A program made the position numbers and the translations under genes. This document shows, piece by piece, positions 9,061 to 16,389 of a DNA stretch of 32,314 bases. The stretch spans positions 1 through 32,314 of the forward strand of contig NZ_BDLU01000036.1 of the NCBI RefSeq assembly GCF_006538165.1, in the 5' to 3' direction. Each line of letters begins with the position of its first letter. The stretch's first letter is position 1. This stretch comes from Komagataeibacter diospyri. GTDB lineage: Bacteria; Pseudomonadota; Alphaproteobacteria; Acetobacterales; Acetobacteraceae. Under the pieces are notes generated by a model, which searched no databases, was not told the DNA's origin, and saw only the letters and a list, made by a program, of their open reading frames with translations.

Positions 9061-9245
9061 CAGGGACCAAACTCAGATGGCAGAGCGCGCCATTTTGCAC
9101 CGTTCTGATGGCGCCAGAAAATCGCAGATATCGTCCGTCGAAGGTTCTTCGGCGGGGTCTTGCCCTTCGGGCGAACTGCCTCGATCAAAGGCTCCCAGAC
9201 GGACCATGCGGTATCAGAAAAGACAGACTGCATCATGCTCATCAT
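8862..9245 (-). CDS. IS5-family transposase, first frame
   Basis: The N-terminal part of the transposase includes FSDTAWSVWEPLIEAVRPKG, RRTISAIFWRHQNGAKWRAL and FGPWWIAAQLFIRWSKLGV. It overlaps the second frame by about 200 bases; IS427-type elements usually join the two by programmed frameshifting. Confidence 0.85.
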   Translation of the reverse strand: MMSMMQSVFSDTAWSVWEPLIEAVRPKGKTPPKNLRRTISAIFWRHQNGAKWRALPSEFGPWWIAAQLFIRWSKLGVRPSARFFSMARRSVPITRRPGPPKKGDTEDASGIVRRLAAHVEALAPRSA

Positions 9246-9289
9246 AAACAGCTATGCAGTCCGTTCTGTCATTCAAGGACTAACAGGCC

Positions 9290-9562
9290 CTAGGAGCCGC
9301 AACTTTCGAGTTTGTGCCGCAGTTCCCGGCCACGTGTGGTGAGGCGGGAGCGTTCCATTCCCCATCGCGCCGAACATCCACCTGCGATAAAGCCCATCAG
9401 TACGAGAGATGACCGGATACTTCCTCCGTCCAGTAAGGTTCCATACCCACCGTCTTCCGGCAGGGACAGAATGGCCCGTTTCTGTGCAGGAGTCAGGCTT
9501 TCCGATCCAAAATAGGATCGACCCGTTCCGTTTCGCTGGTTACCGCCAATATATGTATGCAT
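9290..9562 (-). CDS. 90-residue putative winged-helix-like protein under RS2
   Basis: The ATG at 9562 has its own Shine-Dalgarno (AAGGGG...GGGAA). Residues 23-90 (LTPAQKRAILSLPEDGGYGT through SRLTTRGRELRHKL) resemble small winged-helix proteins that begin with LTPAQ and end with LTxxGRELR, but I cannot name the family. It lies 186 bases downstream of the RS2 B12 box, with a 19-codon ORF between, so low B12 should raise it. The stop codon abuts the IS element, whose insertion may have removed the native terminator. Confidence 0.55.
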   Translation of the reverse strand: MHTYIGGNQRNGTGRSYFGSESLTPAQKRAILSLPEDGGYGTLLDGGSIRSSLVLMGFIAGGCSARWGMERSRLTTRGRELRHKLESCGS

Positions 9563-9634
9563 TTCCCGTGTTCCCCTTGAAGCGTTTGACGGGACCAGGC
9601 CCGCGACACGCCATTGCCCGACGTACGTAATTCT

Positions 9635-9694
9635 TCAGAACTGTTCAGGAAAGAACACGCGGATGGGGAAAGCTGCGGATAAAACAGAAAACAT
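9635..9694 (-). CDS. Short ORF directly under RS2 (19 codons)
   Basis: Starts with ATG eight bases after GGAG, right after the RS2 hairpin that carries the kissing-loop sequence. The encoded peptide (starting MFSVLSAAFP) is hydrophobic and has no recognised function. It ends 72 bases before the 90-residue gene. It is probably the translational sensor ORF of the riboswitch rather than a functional protein. Confidence 0.35.
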   Translation of the reverse strand: MFSVLSAAFPIRVFFPEQF

Positions 9695-9747
9695 GACCGT
9701 CACTCCGTCTGTCGGGCACCCCGCCCGATAGAACTGGTTACGTCACA

Positions 9748-9956
9748 AAGGCAGGTCTCCTGGCTTGCGGGTCGTCAATATCGGTTCTGTCTTCCCGGCC
9801 TGTTCGTTATGGCCAGTGACGGGTCCTGCCATGAGGACATACGATCCGGTATCTCTCCGCTTACAGTTGCGGGGGCAGCCACCGACTTGTTCCCGGACCC
9901 TGATCAGTCCTGCCAGAACGCACGGCGTTCCCTATTAACCCGTTCGCACGGGGCCT
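9748..9956 (-). ncRNA. Cobalamin riboswitch RS2
   Basis: Read on the minus strand: GGCCCC...GGGTTAATAGGGAA at the 5' end, GGCTGCCCCCGCAACTGT in the core, GTCACTGG, and the B12 box AGCCAGGAGACCTGCC. L5 reads CCCCGC and the downstream hairpin loop at 9711-9727 reads GCGGGG, a compensatory change relative to RS1. It precedes the short ORF at 9694 and the 90-residue gene. Confidence 0.93.
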
Positions 9957-10114
9957 TGTGATGTAAAGGTAGTGTGACGCACGCCAGCCTGCAGTGCAAG
10001 TCTGCCAGCTTCCCGTCTGTGTGAAGGATACCATGCTCTTTCATCGCAGGTTTTTGGAAAATCCATATTGCGTGGCTCACGAGATCTGACGCATATTGCG
10101 GCCAGCTTTTATGT

Positions 10115-10375
10115 CGGTGGTGCCGCGCAAGCGGAGTAATAGGGAATACCGTAAGCTCTGGCGGGATCTGCAATGATCCGGGAGCCAGTCGGTGGCTGCG
10201 CCCGCAACTGTAGGCGGTATGTAGCCGGATCCGATCATCTGATATTCAGTCAGATGGGTCACTGCTTCCAGTAAGGGAAGTGGGAAGACAGGACCGGGCT
10301 GCCATGATCCGTGAGCCAGGAAACCTGCTACCGTCGCAAACCGTGCCACCGGGCGGGACTGACCGGCGGCAGGAG
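10115..10375 (+). ncRNA. Cobalamin riboswitch RS3
   Basis: Contains GGTGGTGCCGCG...GGAGTAATAGGGAA, GGCTGCGCCCGCAACTGTAG, GGGTCACTGCTTCC and the B12 box variant AGCCAGGAAACCTGC (A instead of G in the middle). The platform hairpin CCGG-GCGGGACTGA-CCGG is followed by AGGAG at 10371-10375. It is divergent from RS2 across about 158 bases. Confidence 0.93.
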
Positions 10376-10382
10376 ATCAGCT

Positions 10383-10514
10383 GTGACGCGTTCTTTTGCG
10401 TATCGATGTGCCTGTCAAGCCTCCATATGTATGCGGATCATTGGTCTGCACCCAGATAAATCCCGGCTTCGCAAAGCGGTGCGCTCCGTAGGCCTTCTGG
10501 CCGACGGCTTATAA
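10383..10514 (+). CDS. Short GTG-start ORF under RS3
   Basis: A GTG lies seven bases after the AGGAG that ends the RS3 platform and opens 43 codons. The product is basic with three early cysteines (RCACQASICM) and matches nothing I know. It ends 67 bases before the gene at 10582. The ideal spacing supports initiation here; it may act as a leader ORF. Confidence 0.4.
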   Translation: MTRSFAYRCACQASICMRIIGLHPDKSRLRKAVRSVGLLADGL

Positions 10515-10581
10515 TCCGCATGTACTTTCCTGACCTCGTGACACAGGTGCCTGCGTTTTATTCTGATAAAAAGAAATATCC

Positions 10582-11097
10582 ATGAACACAGATATGAGCA
10601 TGGTGCTCCCCGCCATTGCGCCGCGCCTCATGGCGACCGTTACAGAGCCTGAGCCGGTTGTCGCAATTCGTATGCTTGCTGCTGCATGTCTTGATCAGTC
10701 GTCGGCCCTTCGCCTGCGGCGGCCAGAGGTGAAACAGCTTTTCGCCCGCTTTGTAGCGGCCCTTATGCGTGAAAGGACCGACGCTTTGGAGGCTATTGCC
10801 TGCTCAGTGGAAAAACAGATCAACGCGCTGTCTTCCCGTCCATTTACGCCGCGGCAGGTGCGACGGATACTGGGTATCACCAACCAGGAACGTCTGTTCT
10901 GGACACGTGACGGACGCCTGCAGCAGACCGGAACAATCCTGAATAACCAGCGCGGTCAAAAATTCAGAGTTCCTGTATATTGTGCCGAGAGAATTGGATG
11001 GCTCAGCCAGAATCCTGACATGATCGAAGCATGGCGTGACGAGGATGCTCGCATCCTGACACACGAAGACCTGTCCGATGCAGCCCTTTCCAGTTAA
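10582..11097 (+). CDS. Putative HTH protein under RS3
   Basis: 171 residues. Residues 86-117 (RPFTPRQVRRILGITNQER, then FWTRDGRLQQTG) match the HTH-like segment of the protein at 5153 (RPFTP, LGI, ER, WTR.G.L, G positions shared). The N-terminal half is helical with a basic stretch near RLRRPEVKQLFARF. It would be a B12-repressed DNA-binding protein if the riboswitch acts on it; the Shine-Dalgarno before its ATG is weak (AAAAGAAA), so coupling through the upstream short ORF is possible. It is followed closely by an unknown gene. Confidence 0.6.
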   Translation: MNTDMSMVLPAIAPRLMATVTEPEPVVAIRMLAAACLDQSSALRLRRPEVKQLFARFVAALMRERTDALEAIACSVEKQINALSSRPFTPRQVRRILGITNQERLFWTRDGRLQQTGTILNNQRGQKFRVPVYCAERIGWLSQNPDMIEAWRDEDARILTHEDLSDAALSS

Positions 11098-11125
11098 TCC
11101 GTTCCGATTCCGAGTGAGAAAAAAG

Positions 11126-11563
11126 ATGGCCTCTCCCGTGCCTTCGCCGGATTTTATCCTCATACAACAGCGGCGACGTCGGCGTTCCATCTCGGTATCC
11201 CGCCTTATGGAATCCGCACCTCTCCGGGAAGACGTCATTCAGGCAATAGCCGAGACGGAACTCCCTGTCCCAAACCCGGAAGACCGCATTCGTGCAGATG
11301 GATTTGAAACATTCCTCCGTCTGGCGCCTCCCGCTGATCTGCTCCCCGCCGCGCCGAAGGCGCGGGGCGACTACCTGGAGGAACTGTTCTCGCCCCTGCT
11401 GTCAGAGGCTCTGGCCTATGTGGATACAGCCTGCGATTTATCGAACACGCACGGGATCGAGGCGCTCATGGCTTTGCTTCAGGCCTATATTTCCGCACAC
11501 TGGACAATTGGCGCGCGTGATGCCGCCATGCACCTATACGGTGTACCAAGCCCAGAGGGTTGA
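11126..11563 (+). CDS. Hypothetical protein, second gene of the RS3 unit
   Basis: 145 residues from the ATG at 11126; an in-frame ATG at 11078 would add 16 residues and overlap the preceding gene. The protein has a basic stretch (QQRRRRRSISVSRL), a middle region with PPADLLPAAPKARGDYLEEL, and a helical C-terminal half (LLSEALAYVDTACDLSNTHG). There is no signal peptide or membrane segment. I recognise no family. Its position suggests co-transcription with the HTH gene. Confidence 0.5.
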   Translation: MASPVPSPDFILIQQRRRRRSISVSRLMESAPLREDVIQAIAETELPVPNPEDRIRADGFETFLRLAPPADLLPAAPKARGDYLEELFSPLLSEALAYVDTACDLSNTHGIEALMALLQAYISAHWTIGARDAAMHLYGVPSPEG

Positions 11564-11772
11564 TTGAAAACATAGTGGCCACCGCATGGGGCGTAGTACC
11601 CCACCTGTGGGTTTCAGGCGTGCAGATACTCGGTAATCTGGCGTTATCGGGCGGGGCGAGCAGTTTGATCAGCATCAACAAGCTCTTCGCTCCGTGCAGG
11701 CCGGCATCGCGTTTCGAGGAATTGGGCGTTCCTTTCGCTTCGCGCATAATCAGATGAGACCCTTGATTGACG

Positions 11773-12021
11773 ATGGCCCCGCGCGAGCGGGTTAAAAGGG
11801 AACGCTGTAACGCTCCGGCCGGACAATTCTGTTCCGGGAGCCAGTCAGCGGCTGCTCCCGCAACTGTATGCGGTATGCCACCGGTTCGTTCACCTGCGGG
11901 TGGGCCACTGTTTCCCTCGGGAAATGGGAAGGCATGAACAGGCTGGCCATGATCCGTGAGCCAGGAGACCTGCCCTCGTCTGCAAACCACGTCGTCGGGC
12001 GGGATGCACCGAAGGCAGGAG
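11773..12021 (+). ncRNA. Cobalamin riboswitch RS4
   Basis: Contains GGCCCCGCGCGAGCGGGTTA, AAAGGGAACG, GGCTGCTCCCGCAACTGTAT, GGGCCACTGTTTCC and AGCCAGGAGACCTGCC. The platform hairpin TCGG-GCGGGATGCA-CCGA is followed by AGGAG at 12017 and ATG at 12029, seven bases on. The controlled ORF is 23 codons long and overlaps the next gene. Confidence 0.94.
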
Positions 12022-12028
12022 ATTTCCC

Positions 12029-12100
12029 ATGCGTTCTGGGAAGACCATTACGGCCGGTCGATGCCCCGGATGTTTCATAATTCTGGCGGAGACATCGTGA
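12029..12100 (+). CDS. Short ORF under RS4, coupled to the secreted-protein gene
   Basis: 23 codons starting with ATG at ideal distance from the AGGAG in the RS4 platform. The TGA stop shares its A with the ATG of the gene at 12100, a classic ATGA-type coupling. The peptide (starting MRSGKTITAG) has no known function. Its likely job is to pass translational control from riboswitch to the main gene. Confidence 0.5.
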   Translation: MRSGKTITAGRCPGCFIILAETS

Positions 12101-12513
12101 TGCGGCGCTGTATGACCGGCGCGTTTCTGACAACCGGCCTGCTTGCCATGCATGGTTCAGGGACATGCGCTCATGCTGCTGATATTCCTGACACCAGCAC
12201 AGGCGACCTTTCCTTCTGCGTGCGCCGGACGGACGTGGCTTCTGGCTATGTATGGGGACATGGCACGCGGATATATGGCGGAGAATTTGCCGGCACTGGC
12301 TTTGCGCATATTGCGGGCACGGCACATTTAACCGGCCAGGGACGCCAGCATGATGCTGAAGACCCATACCGGGTTCTTCAGACCGATACGGCAGCAGGCG
12401 GCGGACGCGACAGGGCCGTCATGGAAAACATCCATGGTGCTCTGACCGCTCATTCCCATGGCGTATATCCCGGAGCATCGGTCATGCGCTTTTCCATGCG
12501 AATTCGCCGATAG
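12100..12513 (+). CDS. Secreted protein of unknown function under RS4
   Basis: 137 residues. The N-terminus (MRRCMTGAFLTTGLLAMHG) is a signal peptide with a likely cleavage after AHA near residue 26. The mature part is small, Gly- and His-rich (YVWGHGTRIYGGEFAGTGF, FAHIAGTAHLTGQGRQHDA) and without known motifs. It is probably periplasmic. It begins in the ATGA overlap with the 23-codon ORF and is followed by a DUF2147 gene. Confidence 0.6.
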   Translation: MRRCMTGAFLTTGLLAMHGSGTCAHAADIPDTSTGDLSFCVRRTDVASGYVWGHGTRIYGGEFAGTGFAHIAGTAHLTGQGRQHDAEDPYRVLQTDTAAGGGRDRAVMENIHGALTAHSHGVYPGASVMRFSMRIRR

Positions 12514-12566
12514 ATCCGCCAATGTTCCATAATTTCAGTCACGCGCGAAGCGACGAAAGAGACATC

Positions 12567-13040
12567 ATGCATATTGCGCAAAAAGCAGCCTGTGTCTCGC
12601 TACTCCTCAGTGTCATGATGGGAGGCACTGCTGTTCACGCACAGGTTCCTCCAGCGACAACAGTTCCGCCCGCCGTTCTGGGGCAATGGGTCACCAGAAA
12701 CCACAAGGGTGTCTTCGAGATCACACGGTGTGGCGACAATTTATGTGGGAAGCTGGTGGGCCTGAACTATAGTGATGGCATCCCACGGGACCAGACAGGA
12801 CGTTCGGAATGTGGCTTGCCCATGCTGCGGGACTTTGTGCGGGATCCGGATCAACCGGACCGCTGGGACGGGTCCATTCTCGACCCCAATACCAATCACG
12901 TCTATCAGGCCCGCATGTGGGTTAATCAGTCCGGACAACTCAAGTTACGGGGCTATCTCGGGATTCCGATGTTCGGGCAGACACAGACCTGGCTTCCTTA
13001 CAATGGTCATATCGGCCCGGACTGCAAAATGAGCACCTGA
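12567..13040 (+). CDS. DUF2147 family secreted protein
   Basis: The ATG at 12567 gives 157 residues with a signal peptide (MHIAQKAACVSLLLSVMMGG, cleavage after VHA). The mature part begins with VLGQWVTRNHKGVFEITRCG and DNLCGKLVGL, the usual DUF2147 start, followed by WDGSILDPNTNHVYQARMWV and LKLRGYLGIPMFGQTQTW. DUF2147 proteins are exported lipocalin-like folds of unclear function. Position after the RS4 gene suggests co-expression under B12 limitation. Confidence 0.8.
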   Translation: MHIAQKAACVSLLLSVMMGGTAVHAQVPPATTVPPAVLGQWVTRNHKGVFEITRCGDNLCGKLVGLNYSDGIPRDQTGRSECGLPMLRDFVRDPDQPDRWDGSILDPNTNHVYQARMWVNQSGQLKLRGYLGIPMFGQTQTWLPYNGHIGPDCKMST

Positions 13041-13065
13041 TCTGCATGGTGCCAGGTCAGGCGAA

Positions 13066-13100
13066 GATGCCCATGCGCATTGAGACGGAGCATGGGCATC
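13066..13100. terminator. Hairpin between convergent DUF2147 and Rieske genes
   Basis: GATGCCCATGC pairs perfectly with GCATGGGCATC (11 bp, 13-base loop). It lies between two convergent stop codons and is probably a bidirectional terminator or RNA-stabilising hairpin; there is no run of T on either side. Confidence 0.55.
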
Positions 13101-13107
13101 GACCGGT

Positions 13108-14199
13108 TTACTCCCTGACATCCTTCCGGAGCGACATACCATTCTGGATAAGGATCTGGCGCAGCGCCACGATAACCGGAAAGACCTCCTGATTCCGGTC
13201 GCCATCCTGCTCCCGCCAGGCCTGCTGCTCCAGCTCGACAATTTCGCGATCTTCAGTGAAAACCCGCTCCGTAAAGGCGATCAGCAATGGCCACGCCAGA
13301 TCCAGCACGAACGGGATTTTCAACCTGCGTATGGATAACAGGCCGAAAACGCGGTTGCTCCGCTCTTCCCGATCCTGGGGCACGTAGGCGATCCACAATT
13401 CCATCACCGGTTCATTTACGCCCTGGGTCTCGATACGTAATGTCTGATACGGATACTGCGAGCGGATGGTCATGACATCCCGGTAGGCGAAATCCCGGCC
13501 GTCTTTCCGGCGCTGTCCGTAAATCAGGGCTTCGCTCAACGGCTGCTTGCCGCCCGTGCGGGCAAATGTATAGCGGGCCTCCACGAAATCCTTGCCACGC
13601 TCCATCCCCAGAAATCGCGGTTTCATGCTTCCGACCAGACGACTGTGGAGAACCTGATGGTTCATATCCATCAGGTTCTCATGCATGAAACTGTAGTGGC
13701 ATTGCACGACCTTGCCGAACCGGCGGGTCCTGTACTGCGGGTCGCGGACACGCGGGAAGTCAGGCAGGGGTACGCTGTCGGATTTTTCCAGATCCCCCAT
13801 GAACACGAAGATCAGGCCGTCCTTTTCACGACAGGGCCAGGTACGCAGTCGAGGTGGTTCATTTTCCAGCTTCATGTCAGGTGAGAAGCATTGGCCGCGT
13901 CGACTGTATTTCAGCCCATGATACGCACAGCGGACGAAATCCCCACACACTTCCCCCCTGCTGAGGGGGAGTTGACGGTGGGGGCAGACGTCATCCAGCG
14001 CGAAAATGGCTCCGGCATCTGGCCTGACCACGACAATAGGCTGTCCTGCATAACGGACGCCGATCGCCTTGCCCCGGCGCAGTTCACGCGACCACGCTAC
14101 CGGATACCAGAAATCGGGATTGCTGCGGACGCGGCGGATATCGACACCTGACGAGGCCGCGATTTCGGGCACGGTTGTTTCCGATATATCTCCTGTCAT
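13108..14199 (-). CDS. Rieske non-heme iron oxygenase (cassette 1)
   Basis: 363 residues. The Rieske [2Fe-2S] motif is complete: Cys72 and His74 (VCPHRQLPLSRG) and Cys91 and His94 (CAYHGLKYSRRG). The catalytic domain has NLMDMNHQVLH at 175-185, giving His181, His185 and a nearby Asp178/Asn175, as expected for the mononuclear iron site. The family hydroxylates or oxidatively demethylates small molecules with O2 and electrons from a reductase; none is encoded here. The start lies seven bases after the MetE-N gene stop, so the two are one operon under RS5. The substrate is unknown. Confidence 0.85.
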   Translation of the reverse strand: MTGDISETTVPEIAASSGVDIRRVRSNPDFWYPVAWSRELRRGKAIGVRYAGQPIVVVRPDAGAIFALDDVCPHRQLPLSRGEVCGDFVRCAYHGLKYSRRGQCFSPDMKLENEPPRLRTWPCREKDGLIFVFMGDLEKSDSVPLPDFPRVRDPQYRTRRFGKVVQCHYSFMHENLMDMNHQVLHSRLVGSMKPRFLGMERGKDFVEARYTFARTGGKQPLSEALIYGQRRKDGRDFAYRDVMTIRSQYPYQTLRIETQGVNEPVMELWIAYVPQDREERSNRVFGLLSIRRLKIPFVLDLAWPLLIAFTERVFTEDREIVELEQQAWREQDGDRNQEVFPVIVALRQILIQNGMSLRKDVRE

Positions 14200-14206
14200 G
14201 ATCTGT

Positions 14207-15289
14207 TCAATGTCTCACACTGTCGGCAGCGCATGGGACAAAACGAATATCGTTTTCACAAAATTCGCGAACGGGCTCTGTCTGGCGTTTCCACTGACGG
14301 GAAGCGGCCAATGACACGATTTCAGACATTTTCTGCCGCAGCATAACCGTGACGTCTGTGTCATTCAGCCCCGCCTCGCCACCTAACGCCCCGGATGGCG
14401 CGATCATAAGACGGTCCCGGCGATGGGAGTTCAGTATCTGGTCTACAATGGTCCGGGCCATACCAATATGGGTTGGTGCCATGCCACAGGCATCGACCAA
14501 TCCCAGTGACAGCCAGCGATCCGCTGGAAAATGCTTCAGAACATAAGGTAAATCGCGATAACCGTGCACCAGGTCTATATGCAGACCATCGAAGGGCAGT
14601 TGCAGCACAAACGGAAGATGCGGCCCAAAGCCTCCTTCCCCACCTACCAGAACCAGCGACGTGACGCCTGATATCTCGGCCAGGATGCGCCATGCAACGT
14701 CAATGTGGGTCAGTGTAGCAGCCGACAGATCGGGATGTGCGAGGACAGGTTCGTCAATCTGGACCCATAAGCACCCTGCAGTGGTCAACTGTTCGAGGCA
14801 TTCAATATAGGCCGGCAACAGGCGCATCAGGCCCTGACCAATATTGTCTTCCTTCGTCATGCCGCATAAGGCGAGAAAACTGACTGGCCCCAATAGAATG
14901 GGCCGGGTCGTGATACCCTGCTGCCACGCCGCGACAAACACGTCGTAAGGCCAGTTCTGAACAAGATGAAATGGTTGTGCCGGTCTCAGGAGGGGCTGCC
15001 GGTATTCACCATTCACGGGGTCGCAGGCCAGTACCGTATCGTCAGTCGCAACACCAAACATCCTGGCAGTCTGTACGATCCTGCTGTGCCAAGGGCTATT
15101 GGCCGTCGCGATATGGGAAATGCCGGCTGCGCGCTGGAAGGCGACTCCCCGGCTCTCACTCGCAAACGGAAAACCCAGTGTCGCCGTCAGAAGCCGGGTT
15201 GGGTGTCGGGAATGGATTGATGAATAATGGCGCGTGGACGCACATTCCGGCATGTCGTCATGACACGCGGCTTCCTGCCATAGGGGCAT
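14207..15289 (-). CDS. Stand-alone MetE N-domain-like protein (cassette 1)
   Basis: 360 residues. It matches the N-terminal (non-catalytic, folate-contacting) barrel of MetE: ILLGPVSFLALC at 131-142 (MetE VLLGPVTWLWLG), WVQIDEP at 175-181, DGLHIDLVHG at 234-243 (MetE QGLHVDLVHG), then LSLGLVDACG and MIAPSGALGG. The His-x-Cys and second Cys zinc ligands of the catalytic half are absent, so it should not be a methionine synthase alone. The ATG at 15289 sits behind GGGAG in the RS5 platform; the first 30 residues are an extension absent from the second copy. Its partner may be the Rieske protein encoded next (inference). Confidence 0.82.
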   Translation of the reverse strand: MPLWQEAACHDDMPECASTRHYSSIHSRHPTRLLTATLGFPFASESRGVAFQRAAGISHIATANSPWHSRIVQTARMFGVATDDTVLACDPVNGEYRQPLLRPAQPFHLVQNWPYDVFVAAWQQGITTRPILLGPVSFLALCGMTKEDNIGQGLMRLLPAYIECLEQLTTAGCLWVQIDEPVLAHPDLSAATLTHIDVAWRILAEISGVTSLVLVGGEGGFGPHLPFVLQLPFDGLHIDLVHGYRDLPYVLKHFPADRWLSLGLVDACGMAPTHIGMARTIVDQILNSHRRDRLMIAPSGALGGEAGLNDTDVTVMLRQKMSEIVSLAASRQWKRQTEPVREFCENDIRFVPCAADSVRH

Positions 15290-15296
15290 AAGCTTC

Positions 15297-15547
15297 TCCC
15301 GCCTTCGGCACATCCCGTCCGACGGCTTGATATATGACGATGGCAGGTCTCCTGGCTCACGGATCATGGCCAGCCGGTTCCTGCCTTCCCATTTCCTTTC
15401 CAGAAACAGTGACTCACCTTTTCAGGGTGAATGAACCGACGGCATACCGCCTACAGTTGCGGGAGCAGCCTCTGACTTCGCTCCCGGGTTCATGACCCGG
15501 CCGGAGCGTGACAGTGTTCCCTATTAACCCACTCGCGTGGGGCCATC
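15297..15547 (-). ncRNA. Cobalamin riboswitch RS5
   Basis: Minus-strand aptamer at 15340-15547 with GGCCCC...GGGTTAATAGGGAA, GGCTGCTCCCGCAACTGTAG, AGTCACTGT and AGCCAGGAGACCTGCC. The platform hairpin TCGG-ACGGGATGTG-CCGA (15300-15325) can kiss L5 through CGGGA. The Shine-Dalgarno of the MetE-N gene follows, with no separate short ORF. Confidence 0.93.
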
Positions 15548-15630
15548 GACTTGATAGGGTTATATAGTGCCTGAAGCGGACGGTTGGGCGCAAGGTATCG
15601 TGGGCATGACGGCACGACACGCCGCACACA

Positions 15631-16389
15631 TTAACGGCACAAAGCCCATGGAAGGACCGCGTTCTCGACCCGTCGCACCGTGACCCCATAAACGGTGCGC
15701 ATGATGTCATCATCCAGCACCTGCGTGGGCGGTCCGTGACGGATGACGGCGCCGTCATCCATCAGCACCAGTTCATCACAGAAACGGGTCGCCAGCACCA
15801 GATCATGCAGCACGACGACAATCCCCTTCCCCTGCCCGGCCTGCTGTCGGAACAGATGCATCATGGACAGGGCATGTGCCGGGTCGAGTGCCGCGATCGG
15901 CTCATCGGCCAGTATGACCGGTGTATCGGTCGCCAGCGCACGCGCCAGGTTCATGCGCGCCCGTTCCCCACCTGACAGGTGGCTGGCCGGGCGAGCGCAC
16001 AGGTCCAGCAGACCGGTAACATCAAGGGCATGGTCCACGGCCGGGTGACGGGCGGCATGGTCATCCGCCTGACCATGCGGCAGACGCCCGAGTGCGACCA
16101 GCGCACGCACCGGCATGGGCGGTGGTGCGCCCCCGTCCTGTGGAATGAAGGCAAGCTGCCGGGCGCGCAGCGCCGGGGGAATCTGGCCCATGCCGCGATC
16201 CAGAAGCTGGATATCCCCACAATCGGGAGCCTCCAGCCCTGCCAGCAGTCGCATGAAAGTGCTTTTCCCTGCGCCATTCGGCCCGATCAGGCCAATGACC
16301 CGTCCTTTCGCAAGAGTCAGGGACGCGGCCGAGACGACAGCGCGATCCCCACGCCGGAGTGAGACGTTGCGTGCCTGCAGCAGGATCAT
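15631..16389 (-). CDS. btuD: Vitamin B12 ABC transporter ATPase BtuD
   Basis: 252 residues from the ATG overlapping the btuC stop. Walker A GPNGAGKST at 36-44, Q-loop Gln84, signature LSGGE at 138-142, Walker B VILADEP at 158-164 and the switch His195 (VVLHDL). It powers uptake of corrinoid through BtuC. A much longer open frame upstream in the same phase is antisense-like read-through of btuC and is not part of the protein. It is last of the btuB-F-C-D run. Confidence 0.92.
   Translation of the reverse strand: MILLQARNVSLRRGDRAVVSAASLTLAKGRVIGLIGPNGAGKSTFMRLLAGLEAPDCGDIQLLDRGMGQIPPALRARQLAFIPQDGGAPPPMPVRALVALGRLPHGQADDHAARHPAVDHALDVTGLLDLCARPASHLSGGERARMNLARALATDTPVILADEPIAALDPAHALSMMHLFRQQAGQGKGIVVVLHDLVLATRFCDELVLMDDGAVIRHGPPTQVLDDDIMRTVYGVTVRRVENAVLPWALCR

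Larger units (their letters stand above)
8481..9290 (-). mobile_element. IS5-family (IS427-like) insertion sequence, apparently complete
   Basis: About 810 bp bounded by imperfect inverted repeats, GAGCCTGTTAG on the left and the complement of GGGCCTGTTAG on the right, with TA on both sides in CTAG contexts, which fits a TA target duplication. It carries two overlapping transposase frames on the minus strand. The right end sits exactly at the TAG stop codon of the 90-residue gene at 9290-9562. Confidence 0.85.

Noticed and set aside
11466..11990. 174-residue minus-strand ORF over RS4
   Set aside because: It reads through the antisense of a well-supported riboswitch and gives no recognisable protein.
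14207..15289. Calling the MetE-N proteins full methionine synthase (MetE)
   Set aside because: They have about half the MetE length and lack the His-x-Cys and second Cys zinc ligands of the catalytic domain.
15290..15367. Upstream ATG at 15367 for MetE-N copy 1
   Set aside because: It lies inside the riboswitch B12 box; the ATG at 15289 has a proper Shine-Dalgarno.
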